Source of the DNA: JANLYC01 sp963750495
Lineage (GTDB): Bacteria; Actinomycetota; Actinomycetes; Propionibacteriales; Nocardioidaceae
Direction: 5' to 3'
NCBI GenBank assembly: GCA_963750495.1
Contig: CAVVQV010000004.1
Coordinates: 806,001-870,000 of the forward strand
Length of the DNA stretch: 64,000 bases
Position numbers and translations under genes: made by a program. Numbering within the stretch: position 1 is the stretch's first letter; every line of letters starts with the position of its first letter. The notes under the pieces were generated by a model. That model saw only the letters and a program-made list of their open reading frames with translations. It ran no database searches and was not told where the DNA came from. Of the stretch, positions 46,062 to 54,297 are shown piece after piece.

Positions 46062-47780
46062 TCAGCCGATGGTGAGCTGCACCTCGTCGATGCGTCCCGG
46101 CGTGCCGTCCTGCTGGCCGTACTTGGAGCCGATCGACAGGGCCGCGACGTTGTCGATCTTCTTCAGGGGCACCGTCCTGGACCGCGCCTGGCCGTCGACC
46201 AGCACGCTCCAGGTCGAACCGACGAGGCGGCATCCGATGCGGTGCCATCGACCGTCAGCCAGGGAGGTGGTGCGCGCTGGTATCCGCGCCGTCAGGCCGG
46301 ACCCGTCCTTCGCGATGCACCGGGCACTGCCGCTGTGCACGATCTCGAGCTTGTACTCGCCACCCGCGGTAAAGCTGAGGCCCTTGCGGACGACGTCATA
46401 GGTCTGGCCCACCCCAGGTACCTCGGAGAAGTTGAGGTATGCCGAGAAGCTGAAGTCCCGCGAGCCGGGGTTGAGATCGGGATGTGTCGGGACCTCGATG
46501 CGCGCCTGGTTGGCGCCGAATCCGTAGGCCAGGCCAAGCTTGCCCGGCTCACCGAGCTGGGCGGAGTAGATCTGGCCGTGATGTCCGAGACCAGAGCTGT
46601 CGTGCGCCACCGCACCGTTGGTCTCGTTGAGCGACCACTTCCCCCGCAGGCTCGGGCCGAACATGGCCAAGTACGGCTCGTTGTTGTTCGCGCCGTGCGA
46701 CCTCACGCCGGTGAAGCTCCCGCCGGCGTACAGCCGCGTCGAGGTCGCCGCCAACGCCCAGACGCCGGGATACGACTTGTACAGCTTCGGATGAAAACCG
46801 CCGTTGACCTTGCCGGTCGGGCGGCGCACGGCGGCCAGCAGGGTTCGTTCCGTGCTGCCGCTTCCGACGAACTTGTTGAAGTGGCCGCCGAGATAGAGCA
46901 GCCCGCCAGACCCGATGGCCAGCGCCTGCACGTCGCCGTCGGCGTGCACGAGCCACGAGCGCTTGCCCGTGGAGAGGTCGTAGGCGCCGACGTTCCCGCC
47001 GGGGCCGGACGAGGCGACATAGGCCCGGGCGTCATCGACGACGACGTCCCAGTAGGTCGTGCAGGTGGCGCAGACGCGGGCGGGAGACCAGGACGTGAGC
47101 TTCCCCCTGCTCAGGCTGACCGCGGCCAGCGAGGCCCGCAGCTTGCCATTCACCCGGATGAACCTGCCCGCCACGATCAGCTGCTTGCCGGACTTGGCCA
47201 GCGACTCCACCCGCAGGTTGACCCGTGCCTTGAATGCCTTGATCCGACGGCCGGAGCCGACGTCGACGGCGGCCAGACCGCGCTGCCGATGTAGTCCGAT
47301 CGCGTCGAAGCTTCCCCCGATGTAGAGCTTCCGCTCGACGACCAGGAGGTCGAGGACCGCACCGCTCGTCGACGGCTTCCACGACCCGATGACCGAACCG
47401 TTCCTGGACCTCATGGCGACCAGGCGCTTGTGCCGGGCGCCGTCCACGGTCAGGAACAGACCGCCGGCGAACAGCCGCTTTCCGCTCTTGGAGACTGCGA
47501 GTGCCCGGACATCGGCGTCGGTCGCCACCTGCCAGAGCAGCTTCCCGCTCGACGCGTTGAGCGCCGCGATGACACCGCCGCCCGACGAGTTCTCGCCGGC
47601 GACGTACACCCGCTTCGACGTCGCCAGCAAGGCGTGCACCGGCCCGGGCGGCGTCCAGGACTGAGGCGACGGCTGATTCGGGTACACCGCGGACGCGGGA
47701 CCGCTGATAAGCGACAGGCACACCACGGCCGCCAGCAGTCCGGTCGTGATCCTCAGCGCCGTCGTGCGGAGTACAGCCAC
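46062..47780 (-). CDS. Secreted PQQ-like beta-propeller with LamG domain
   Basis: A 572-residue secreted protein. Seen: signal peptide ending GPASA, then about seven blades, each with a phrase like LYIGGSFD, RLFAGGLF or VAGRFIRVNG plus an Ala-Ala-Val or Asp-Thr-Gly turn (residues about 40-375), then a LamG/concanavalin-type domain from WSLNETNGAVAHDSSG to EVQLTIG. Such proteins often bind surfaces or polysaccharide. No enzyme motif is evident. Confidence 0.85.
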   Translation of the reverse strand: MAVLRTTALRITTGLLAAVVCLSLISGPASAVYPNQPSPQSWTPPGPVHALLATSKRVYVAGENSSGGGVIAALNASSGKLLWQVATDADVRALAVSKSGKRLFAGGLFLTVDGARHKRLVAMRSRNGSVIGSWKPSTSGAVLDLLVVERKLYIGGSFDAIGLHRQRGLAAVDVGSGRRIKAFKARVNLRVESLAKSGKQLIVAGRFIRVNGKLRASLAAVSLSRGKLTSWSPARVCATCTTYWDVVVDDARAYVASSGPGGNVGAYDLSTGKRSWLVHADGDVQALAIGSGGLLYLGGHFNKFVGSGSTERTLLAAVRRPTGKVNGGFHPKLYKSYPGVWALAATSTRLYAGGSFTGVRSHGANNNEPYLAMFGPSLRGKWSLNETNGAVAHDSSGLGHHGQIYSAQLGEPGKLGLAYGFGANQARIEVPTHPDLNPGSRDFSFSAYLNFSEVPGVGQTYDVVRKGLSFTAGGEYKLEIVHSGSARCIAKDGSGLTARIPARTTSLADGRWHRIGCRLVGSTWSVLVDGQARSRTVPLKKIDNVAALSIGSKYGQQDGTPGRIDEVQLTIG

Positions 47781-47936
47781 CGCTTCCTCTCCGGAACCCT
47801 CGTGGTAGCGACGTCGTCGGCCGTCGCGGGTCTTCGCGAGGACAGGTCGCTCGCGCCTGGCAATCCAGGAGACCTCGGTGACCTCGCCGCCCTGACTAGA
47901 CTAGGTGACGACGATGGGCTAGCGAGAGGCACGCAC

Positions 47937-48251
47937 ATGTCGAGGCGATCTGACCGAGCCGACGCAGTATCCGATGACGGCAGCCGTGCCACTTCGCCGG
48001 GCGGTCAGCCGACGGTCGCTTGGACAGCGGTCACCATCAGCGTCCTGTTGGTGGTGCTGCTGGTGGTCTTCATCGCCCAGAACACTCAGGACGCCAACGT
48101 GTCCTTCCTCGGCTGGGACCTCAACCTGCCGCTTGCGGTGACCCTGCTCGCCGCGGCCGCCGTGGGAGCCGCCGTCGTGCTGCTCGTCGGCACGATTCGG
48201 GCCACCCAGGCCCGACTCGCAGAGCGACGCCAGCGCAAGGCTGCCGGCTGA
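47937..48251 (+). CDS. LapA-domain membrane protein
   Basis: A 104-residue protein with a polar N-terminal 25 residues and two membrane helices (about 28-50 and 62-85). FIAQNTQDANVSFLGWDLNLPLAV is the lipopolysaccharide-assembly-A (DUF1049) pattern, written here in two strands. Ends in a basic tail RATQARLAERRQRKAAG. The function in Gram-positives is unknown. Confidence 0.85.
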   Translation: MSRRSDRADAVSDDGSRATSPGGQPTVAWTAVTISVLLVVLLVVFIAQNTQDANVSFLGWDLNLPLAVTLLAAAAVGAAVVLLVGTIRATQARLAERRQRKAAG

Positions 48252-48260
48252 GCCAGGGCG

Positions 48261-48728
48261 TCAAGGTCGCGCCTCGTGGCCCGGCCGTCCGTGCGTACGC
48301 CGGTCCTCCTTCATCTCCGCCTCGAACACGTGGCGGCGACCGTGGAGGAGTTCGTCGCGGGCCAGCCTCTCGAGTGCGGTGAAGCGGGCGTAGTAGCCGT
48401 CGTCGTACTCCTCGACGACCTGGAAGGTCCACCGACCCGGCAGGACGTTCATCCCGATCAGCTCGGTCTGGATGCGGTCAGCCAGGTCGGAGTGACCGGC
48501 AGCGCGGAGCTGGTCGACGCCCTCACCGAGCGCCAGATCTGCCGCACCGGTCAACTGGTGGAAGCTGTAGAGATGACCGCGGGCGCGCTCGACTGTCTCG
48601 AGGGCTTCGGTGATCTTGCCGACGGCCTGGACCGTCGCGGAGTCGATCCCGCTCGGTCGGCTGTGCTCATCGGCGGTCACATCGTGGTCGGCCCGCTGGG
48701 GGTCCGCCGCATCTGGTGAGCTCGTCAT
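48261..48728 (-). CDS. Conserved hypothetical actinobacterial protein
   Basis: A 155-residue soluble protein: acidic, disordered first 30 residues, then mostly helical (VGKITEALETVERARGHLY, QLTGAADLALGEGVDQLRAAG) and FQVVEEYDDGYYARF. I know no function. ATG at 48728 matches the charged start; the frame upstream is read-through. Convergent with lapA and divergent from orn. Confidence 0.72.
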   Translation of the reverse strand: MTSSPDAADPQRADHDVTADEHSRPSGIDSATVQAVGKITEALETVERARGHLYSFHQLTGAADLALGEGVDQLRAAGHSDLADRIQTELIGMNVLPGRWTFQVVEEYDDGYYARFTALERLARDELLHGRRHVFEAEMKEDRRTHGRPGHEARP

Positions 48729-48785
48729 GGCGCCCGAGTACCCCTCACCGGGCACATCAACCTTCGCTCAGCCGCCGCCTCCCCG

Positions 48786-48799
48786 TAGGGTGTCGGACG
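48786..48799 (+). promoter_or_regulatory. Leaderless promoter of orn
   Basis: TAGGGT (48786-48791) is a -10 hexamer. With the usual 7-nt gap, transcription would start at the GTG start codon itself (48799). No good -35 element is seen. Confidence 0.5.
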
Positions 48800-49422
48800 T
48801 GAACGACAAGCTGGTGTGGATCGATTGTGAGATGACCGGGCTCGACCTCGGGGCCGATGCGCTGATCGAGGTCGCCGCTCTCGTGACCGACTTCGAGCTC
48901 AACGTGCTCGGCGACGGCGTCGACATCGTCATCAAACCGGGCGAAGCAGCCCTCGAACAGATGAACGACGTCGTGCGGACGATGCACACGAAGTCCGCCC
49001 TGCTCGAGGAGCTCGACGGCGGGGTCGACCTCGCAACCGCAGAGAAGGCAGTGCTCGACTACGTACGCGAACACGTGCCAGAGCCCAACAAGGCACCGCT
49101 GGCCGGAAACACGGTCGGCACCGACCGGCTGTTCTTGAGCCGCGACATGCCACAGCTGGAGAACTACCTCCACTACCGGATCGTGGACGTCTCGTCGATC
49201 AAGGAGCTGGCCCGGCGCTGGTTCCCGCGCGCCTACTTCGCCAGCCCGGCCAAGACCGGCAACCACCGCGCGCTGGCCGACATCCAGGAGAGCATCGAGG
49301 AGCTGCGCTACTATCGGGCGGCTGTCTTCGTGCCGTCGCCGGGGCCGGATTCGGAGACCGCCAAAGAGCTCGCCGCACGGCACGGCGGCGCCCTCACCGC
49401 CCCTACTCCCCCGGTGGACTGA
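48799..49422 (+). CDS. orn: Oligoribonuclease
   Basis: A 207-residue DEDDh exonuclease that degrades 2-5 nt RNA and pGpG. Seen: WIDCEMTGLD (Asp/Glu), VIKPGEAALEQMNDVV, YRIVDVSSIKELARRW (Asp) and NHRALADIQES (His, Asp). GTG at 48799 matches the family. TAGGGT at 48786-48791 lies 7 nt before it, so the message is likely leaderless. Confidence 0.96.
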   Translation: MNDKLVWIDCEMTGLDLGADALIEVAALVTDFELNVLGDGVDIVIKPGEAALEQMNDVVRTMHTKSALLEELDGGVDLATAEKAVLDYVREHVPEPNKAPLAGNTVGTDRLFLSRDMPQLENYLHYRIVDVSSIKELARRWFPRAYFASPAKTGNHRALADIQESIEELRYYRAAVFVPSPGPDSETAKELAARHGGALTAPTPPVD

Positions 49423-49490
49423 GCAGCCCGTCAGAACAGGTACACTCTCTTCTCGCTGCTGACGCCCCTGCGTGGGCGCAAGTACGACAT

Positions 49491-49567
49491 GGTGGGTGTA
49501 GCTCAGCTGGTAGAGCGCCGCGTTGTGGTCGCGGATGTCGCGGGTTCAAGTCCCGTCACTCACCCCA
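49491..49567 (+). tRNA. tRNA-His (anticodon GTG)
   Basis: Acceptor GTGGGTG pairs with CACTCAC, with the extra G-1 opposite C73 typical of tRNA-His. Anticodon loop TTGTGGT (GTG). CCA at 49565-49567. Lies 69 nt after orn. Confidence 0.95.
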
Positions 49568-49699
49568 CGTCCCCGCAGGCCAGGGACACTTCGGGCCGGG
49601 CTCCCTGATCGGGGTGCACCGGCCCGTTGTGCGTCTCCCGTGCAGGAGCGGTCTGGGTCGTACGTCGGTGCCAGCGGAGGACCTCACCCGACGGGGCGG

Positions 49700-50203
49700 T
49701 CAGACCACCCAGCGGAGCAGTCGGCCGGTGGAGTCTGCCAGGTGGGGGTTGTCGGACTTCGACGCGGCGGCGCGGACGAACGCCTGGAGACCCTTCATCA
49801 GGGACTTCTGCGCCGCCGGGGGCATCGCTTCGACCACGCTGGTCAAGACCGCCTGGCGCTCGGCCAGGACGTCCTCGACGAAGCGATGACCACGTGGGGT
49901 GAGCGTGAGGGCCACATGCCTGCGGTCGCTCGCGTCGTCACGACGGTCCAGCAGCTTTGCCAGGACGAGGCGGTCGCAGGTGCGGCTGGCGCTCGACGCG
50001 TTGACGCCCAGCCCTTCGGCCACACCGGTGAGGTTCATCGCGCCCTTGTCGTGCAGCATCACCAGCACGCGCATCCCCGGAACCGAGACCTGCTCGTCGA
50101 CCGCCGCCAGCGAGTGCGCGACTGCTGCAGAGATCACCTTGCTCGCCTGGAGCAGGGTGTCGTCGTCGCGGGGCTGACGTGCGTCGCTCTTGGCTGCAGT
50201 CAT
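49700..50203 (-). CDS. MarR-family regulator
   Basis: A 167-residue winged-helix protein. Seen: MNLTGVAEGLGVNASSASRTCDRL (helix-turn-helix, split here by length) and LDRRDDASDRRHVALTLTPRG (wing). ATG at 50203 lies 7 nt after TAGGAT (50217-50212), so translation is probably leaderless from it. A palindrome at 50230-50244 overlaps the promoter, so it likely represses itself. No divergent target of known kind is close. Confidence 0.87.
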   Translation of the reverse strand: MTAAKSDARQPRDDDTLLQASKVISAAVAHSLAAVDEQVSVPGMRVLVMLHDKGAMNLTGVAEGLGVNASSASRTCDRLVLAKLLDRRDDASDRRHVALTLTPRGHRFVEDVLAERQAVLTSVVEAMPPAAQKSLMKGLQAFVRAAASKSDNPHLADSTGRLLRWVV

Positions 50204-50220
50204 GCTCGCCATCCTAGACC

Positions 50221-50244
50221 GTTGCACGTTGGCAACGGTTGCCA
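50221..50244. promoter_or_regulatory. Overlapping palindromes at the MarR promoter
   Basis: TGGCAAC-G-GTTGCCA (50230-50244) is a perfect 15-bp dyad. GTTGC-N6-GCAAC (50221-50236) overlaps it. Both lie just upstream of the TAGGAT -10 element (50217-50212) of the MarR gene, as an autorepression site would. Confidence 0.6.
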
Positions 50245-50436
50245 GCGAGCCAAGGTACGGCGAATGTCCGCCCGACAGCAGGTGACGATCCGATGGCACC
50301 GCGGAACCGCTGTTTCCTAGTCCCTTCGGTCTATGGCGCATGGCCTCCCTGGACCATCTTCACCCCGACCAGGTTTCAGACCTCGCCGACTGGGCAAGAC
50401 TGGAGTGGTCGTGGTGCCCCTGTCGCCACGGTCGGA

Positions 50437-50525
50437 CGCCCTCCCGTTATGAAGTCAGCGGGAGGGCGAGTCTGTGCTCGACCCCACTCGGGCGGTGAGT
50501 CCTGCATCACCTTGCCCGAGTGGGG
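50437..50525. other. Two tandem perfect hairpins before a small acidic gene
   Basis: Hairpin 1: CGCCCTCCCG (50437-50446) with CGGGAGGGCG (50459-50468), 12-nt loop. Hairpin 2: CCCCACTCGGGC (50482-50493) with GCCCGAGTGGGG (50514-50525), 20-nt loop, ending 12 nt before the next ATG. Neither has a T tract. No gene is seen in 50245-50537. Confidence 0.6.
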
Positions 50526-50537
50526 TACGAGGCAACC

Positions 50538-50768
50538 ATGACGACCTCACCCAGCGAACCCGTCGACAACGCCCAGCCGGATGACGACGAGACCAGCACC
50601 AGCCACACCGAAGGCATCGACGACAGCCAGCTGCCTGAGGATCTCCAGCCCGGTCCGGACAACCCGCTCGCCAGCGAGGACACCGACCTGGGTGACCGGG
50701 ACCGGCCAGGGGACGACGACGCGGTACCGCAGGATGAACAACCGCCCGGCAACCCGTCTATCGGGTGA
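50538..50768 (+). CDS. Small acidic, disordered protein
   Basis: A 76-residue, strongly acidic, Pro/Asp/Gly-rich protein without hydrophobic core: EGIDDSQLPEDLQPGPDN is a phrase I recall from small actinobacterial proteins of unknown function. ATG at 50538 has a GAGG about 7 nt upstream; the second hairpin ends close to it and could govern access. Convergent with the XRE regulator (12-nt gap). Confidence 0.6.
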   Translation: MTTSPSEPVDNAQPDDDETSTSHTEGIDDSQLPEDLQPGPDNPLASEDTDLGDRDRPGDDDAVPQDEQPPGNPSIG

Positions 50769-50780
50769 CCGACCGGCGCC

Positions 50781-52352
50781 TCACACGCGGACTGCGCCGC
50801 CCTGCCGCTGCCACCACCGAGCCGCTGCCCGAACGTGCTCGGGCTGCCGGGTGTCGTCGGCGACCATGGACAGCTCGGCGGCTTGCCTCATGCCGAGCCC
50901 GTAGAGCAGCGCGCGGTCCAGGACCGACCGATCGCCCGTGATCAGCGGCACCATGACGTCCAGGGATCGGTCGCTCGGCAGATGGCCCAGCGTCAGGGCC
51001 ATGTCGCGCGCGACCTGGGCCGGTGCGACCGGAAGCCAGCCAAGGAGCTGCTCTTCCTGAGCAGGCGCGGCGACATACCGCAGCAGCCGCGCGAACCGCG
51101 GCGCCAACGGATCGTCCAGGCCTGCTGCGGCGATCTCGTCGGCGAGGACGGCCGCGAGGTACGGCCGGAAGGGGCTGCCCACGAGGGCAATGCTCGAGAA
51201 GTGCATGCGGATGTTCAGCGCTGAGAACAGGGCCTCCCGGATGAGCCGCGGCGTCATCTTGTCCTCGTCGTACAGCCGGCTTGCCGGCAGCTGGGCGCGG
51301 ATGGCGTCAGCGATCCGTTGAGACACGCGACGGGTCGTATCGGGGCTGAACCGCTCCCCGTGCGCCGCCACCTCGGCGAGTTCGTCGTGGCCGACGATGC
51401 CCCTGGAGCTCGCCAGCAGCCGCGCCTGCGAATCTTCCGGCAATGCGTTGATGAGCTCTTCGAGCCCCCGGGCCGTCGCATTGGGCCCGGCCAGCTTGGC
51501 GAGCACCACCTGCTCGATGCGGCGTACGTCCTCGGGCCCGTAGAAGTCGTCCTGGATCTTGATCGCGGCCGCATCGACGGCTGCGCCGAACACGTCCTCA
51601 GAGTTGGTGTGCAGCAGCCGGTCGAGGATCACCTCCGCAGCAACCGGTGCGGGGGAGATCTCCAGCACCCCCATCGGGTCGTTGATGATCTGGACGGCGT
51701 CGTCGTCGAGGAAGTCGCCGACAGCCTTGAGCAGCCACGGGTGCGCCACCCGATGCTCGAGCAGGAGCCGGACGGCTTCGAGCCGTTGCAGATAGGCGAC
51801 CCCGACGCTGCGGGCCATCTGGTTGATGAGCTTGCGGGACAACTTGTCCCAGACGTCGCCGTGGACGTACATCCCCTTGGTGGCTGCGACGTGATGCCCG
51901 AGCGACGTCCATTCCGGACCCACCGCCGGACCGTCCAGGATCGAGTCGAACAACGCGTCGAGCTGTTCGTGAAAACCGTCCGAGCGGGAGTCCAGGATCG
52001 GCATCCAGGCCGGCAGCCCTTCCCCACCGAGGGCGCGACGAAGAGCGTTGACGACACTGGTGAGCTGGCCGGCGCGCAGCCCGAGGGCGCGCTCGTACGC
52101 CACGAGGACCGAGTACCGCGGGGTGACCTTGCCCGACTCCCAGCGGCTGACGGCGCTGCGGTCCGCCTGGAGCCCCACCGCTCGAAGGGCGCCGTTGAAC
52201 TGGTCACCGAGCGCCAGATCGGGATCCTGGTGATGCAGTCGCGACATCAGCAACAGCCAGCCCACGCGGGCATCGACGTTGACGGCTCCACCGCGCAAGG
52301 ACGTCGTGTCCTCGGGCACCTGGTAGGGACGACCCCGTCGTCCTGCCGCCAT
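50781..52352 (-). CDS. XRE-type DNA-binding protein with a long helical repeat domain
   Basis: A 523-residue protein. Seen: Arg-rich N-terminus (MAAGRRGRPYQVP), an HTH of XRE type (ALRAVGLQADRSAVSRWESG then RYSVLVAYERALGL), then 400 residues of alpha-helix pairs with no known enzyme motif, reminiscent of HEAT-like repeats. ATG at 52352 has AGGGGG upstream. Upstream sequence holds TTACGGGGCA and TCACGGGGCA (52431, 52448), 17 bp apart. I cannot name the family; probably a regulator that senses a protein or ligand through its C-terminal domain. Confidence 0.68.
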   Translation of the reverse strand: MAAGRRGRPYQVPEDTTSLRGGAVNVDARVGWLLLMSRLHHQDPDLALGDQFNGALRAVGLQADRSAVSRWESGKVTPRYSVLVAYERALGLRAGQLTSVVNALRRALGGEGLPAWMPILDSRSDGFHEQLDALFDSILDGPAVGPEWTSLGHHVAATKGMYVHGDVWDKLSRKLINQMARSVGVAYLQRLEAVRLLLEHRVAHPWLLKAVGDFLDDDAVQIINDPMGVLEISPAPVAAEVILDRLLHTNSEDVFGAAVDAAAIKIQDDFYGPEDVRRIEQVVLAKLAGPNATARGLEELINALPEDSQARLLASSRGIVGHDELAEVAAHGERFSPDTTRRVSQRIADAIRAQLPASRLYDEDKMTPRLIREALFSALNIRMHFSSIALVGSPFRPYLAAVLADEIAAAGLDDPLAPRFARLLRYVAAPAQEEQLLGWLPVAPAQVARDMALTLGHLPSDRSLDVMVPLITGDRSVLDRALLYGLGMRQAAELSMVADDTRQPEHVRAAARWWQRQGGAVRV

Positions 52353-52472
52353 CTCAACGTCCCCCTTGCAAGGTGCTCGATGCGGACCGTCCGTCATCGG
52401 GTGGGTCTTGGAGCAGTCCCGGGCCTGAGATTACGGGGCAATTAGTGTCACGGGGCAGGTGGGGCACAACAA

Positions 52473-52510
52473 TACGGCCGCAGCCCCTTCCGGTCGAGGC
52501 TACGGCCGTT
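52473..52510 (-). terminator. Intrinsic terminator after pirin
   Basis: Read on the minus strand, AACGGCCGTAGCC (52510-52498) pairs with GGCTGCGGCCGT (with one mismatch) to 52473, followed by ATTGTTGTG. The hairpin begins about 12 nt after the pirin stop. Confidence 0.55.
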
Positions 52511-52521
52511 GTCGAGGCGGA

Positions 52522-53508
52522 TCAGTTCTGCGAGGTGGTGATCTCGGTGCCGAGGCCATGCACAGAAGGGATCTGGCCGAGTCGACCTTGCTGGAAGTCC
52601 TCGAAGGCCTGCATGACCTCCGCGCGGGTGTTCATCACGAACGGCCCGCCCCACGCCACCGGCTCGCGAATGGGCCGCCCGCCGAGGACGATCACGTCCA
52701 GCGAGGGCGAGCGGGTTTCCTGGTGGGTCGACGCGGCGACCTCGATCTCGTCGCCGGCCCCGAGCACGGCCAGCTGTCCGGTCTCGATGGGCTGACGCTT
52801 CTCACCGACCGTCCCGCGGCCGGCCAGCACGTACACGAGGGCGTTGAACTCCGGGCGCCATGGAAGCGTCAGGTCGGCCCCGGCAGCAAGCGTGGCGTGC
52901 ACCATCGTCATCGGCGTATACGTCGAACCGGGCCCGGCCACCCCCGCCACCTCGCCGGCGATGACGCGGATGAGGGCGCCGGCGTCCGGGGTCGTGACGA
53001 GACCGACGTCGCCGCCGCGCAGGTCCTGGTAGCGCGGGTCGACCCACTTCTGCGATCGCGGCAGGTTGACCCAGAGCTGGATGCCGTGGAAGAGCCCGCC
53101 GGCCTCGACCAGCCACTCCGGCGGCTTCTCGATGTGCAGGATCCCGCCGCCAGCCGTCATCCACTGGGTGTCACCGTTGCTGATCGTGCCGCCACCGCCG
53201 TGGTTGTCCTGGTGGTCGAAGACACCGTCGAGCATGTAGGTCACCGTCTCGAAGCCACGGTGCGGGTGCCAGGGCGTGCCCTTGGGCTCCCCTGGCGCGT
53301 ACTCGACCTCGCCCATCTGGTCCATGTGCACGAAGGGGTCGAGCAGCGCCAGGTCGACGCCGGCGAACGCACGACGGACCGGGAAACCCTCTCCCTCCAA
53401 GCCCGTGGGTCCGGTGGTGACCGACACCACGGGTCGGACGACGGTGCCAGGCGACCGCACGGGCACGCGGGGCAGCACGGTCAGGTCGTCGACGGTCACA
53501 GCAGGCAT
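52522..53508 (-). CDS. Pirin-family protein
   Basis: A 328-residue bicupin. Seen: DPFVHMDQMGEVEY, WHPHRGFETVTYMLDG (His ligands) and GGGILHIEKPPEW near the metal site, then the second cupin with MVHATLAAGADLTLPW and the end RPIREPVAWGGPFVMNTRAEV. Pirins may act as quercetinase-like dioxygenases or as regulators. Its promoter holds a site shared with the MarR/YceI region, so the MarR at 35000 is a candidate repressor. Confidence 0.93.
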   Translation of the reverse strand: MPAVTVDDLTVLPRVPVRSPGTVVRPVVSVTTGPTGLEGEGFPVRRAFAGVDLALLDPFVHMDQMGEVEYAPGEPKGTPWHPHRGFETVTYMLDGVFDHQDNHGGGGTISNGDTQWMTAGGGILHIEKPPEWLVEAGGLFHGIQLWVNLPRSQKWVDPRYQDLRGGDVGLVTTPDAGALIRVIAGEVAGVAGPGSTYTPMTMVHATLAAGADLTLPWRPEFNALVYVLAGRGTVGEKRQPIETGQLAVLGAGDEIEVAASTHQETRSPSLDVIVLGGRPIREPVAWGGPFVMNTRAEVMQAFEDFQQGRLGQIPSVHGLGTEITTSQN

Positions 53509-53551
53509 GGCAGCTCCTCAGGTCAGGCCAATCATTCACCCAGCGTCAACA

Positions 53552-53569
53552 CTAGTTGAAGACTAAACC
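53552..53569. promoter_or_regulatory. Putative MarR site upstream of pirin
   Basis: TAGTTGAAGACTAAAC (53553-53568) shares TAGTTGAAGA and 14 of 18 bases overall with the palindrome at 34960-34979 between YceI and MarR. It lies about 45-60 nt before the pirin start and overlaps the end of the TetR gene. Confidence 0.55.
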
Positions 53570-54204
53570 TTCCCGATAGCCCCGAGCGACCCTTTTTCAG
53601 CCCCGAGCGACCCTTTTTCCAGCCCGAGCTCGCTCTCGGCGTGAGCCACCGACCAGCGCAGCACGGCCCCGCGATCGAGGTCGACCCGGTGCGCCACCGT
53701 CTGCAGGGCGAGCCCGTCCAGCAGGGACAGGATCCGCCAGGCTGCCCCGTCGGGGTCCTCGCACCTGAAGTGGTCGCTCCGGACGCCCTCCTCGATCACC
53801 TCGGCCAGCAGGCGCTGCCACGCCACATTGAGCCGTTGCGACGTGGCGCGGACCGCGGGTCGCCGGCTCGCCTCGGCCCACGCGTCCAGCCACAGCTGGA
53901 AGGCCCAGTCCTGTTCCGCGCGGATGTAGGTGGCGAAGAAGCGGCGCATCTGCTCGACCGGGTCGCCGCAGCCGAGCATCGACGCCGCTGTCGCGTCGAG
54001 ATCGAGGGTGGCGGCCTGCTCGAACGCTGCGGCCAGCAACTCGTCCATCGAGGCGAAGTAGTGGTGGACCAGGCCGCTGGAGCTGCCCATCTCGTCGGCG
54101 ACGTCGCGCACGGTGGTGGCGGCCATCCCGCGGCGGAGCATCACCTGCAGCGCCGCGTCGACGATCGCCTCGCGGCGCTGGGTCGGGCTCATCCGAATCG
54201 CCAT
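53563..54204 (-). CDS. TetR-family regulator
   Basis: A 213-residue regulator. Seen: HTH at about 10-57 (RREAIVDAALQVMLRRGM, TTVRDVADEMGSSSGLVHHYF) and a ligand domain with FATYIRAEQDWAFQLWLDAWAEA, reminiscent of BetI-type members. The last residues, EKGSLGAEKGSLGA, come from a 21-bp tandem duplication. Divergent from the GcvT-like gene with a palindrome between, which it likely binds. Confidence 0.9.
   Translation of the reverse strand: MAIRMSPTQRREAIVDAALQVMLRRGMAATTVRDVADEMGSSSGLVHHYFASMDELLAAAFEQAATLDLDATAASMLGCGDPVEQMRRFFATYIRAEQDWAFQLWLDAWAEASRRPAVRATSQRLNVAWQRLLAEVIEEGVRSDHFRCEDPDGAAWRILSLLDGLALQTVAHRVDLDRGAVLRWSVAHAESELGLEKGSLGAEKGSLGAIGKV
53580..53622. repeat. 21-bp tandem duplication in the TetR C-terminus
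   Basis: CCCCGAGCGACCCTTTTTCAG (one unit, 53580-53600) is repeated at 53601-53622 with one extra C. It stays in frame and doubles a heptapeptide at the C-terminus. The TTTTT tracts make slippage a simple origin. Confidence 0.85.
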
Positions 54205-54215
54205 GATGACCAGTG

Positions 54216-54237
54216 TGGACTATTGCGCAAGTGTCCA
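54216..54237. promoter_or_regulatory. TetR operator and promoter before the GcvT-like operon
   Basis: TGGAC-TA-TTGCGCAA-GT-GTCCA (54216-54237) is symmetric in 18 of 22 bases. TTGCGC (54223) as -35 and TAGGCT (54247) as -10, 18 bp apart, overlap it on the plus strand. So bound TetR would block this promoter and its own. Confidence 0.7.
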
Positions 54238-54297
54238 ACAAGGTTCTAGGCTGACAACGTTGTGCACGCCCGTCGGCGTACGCACGAGCATTCGGCG

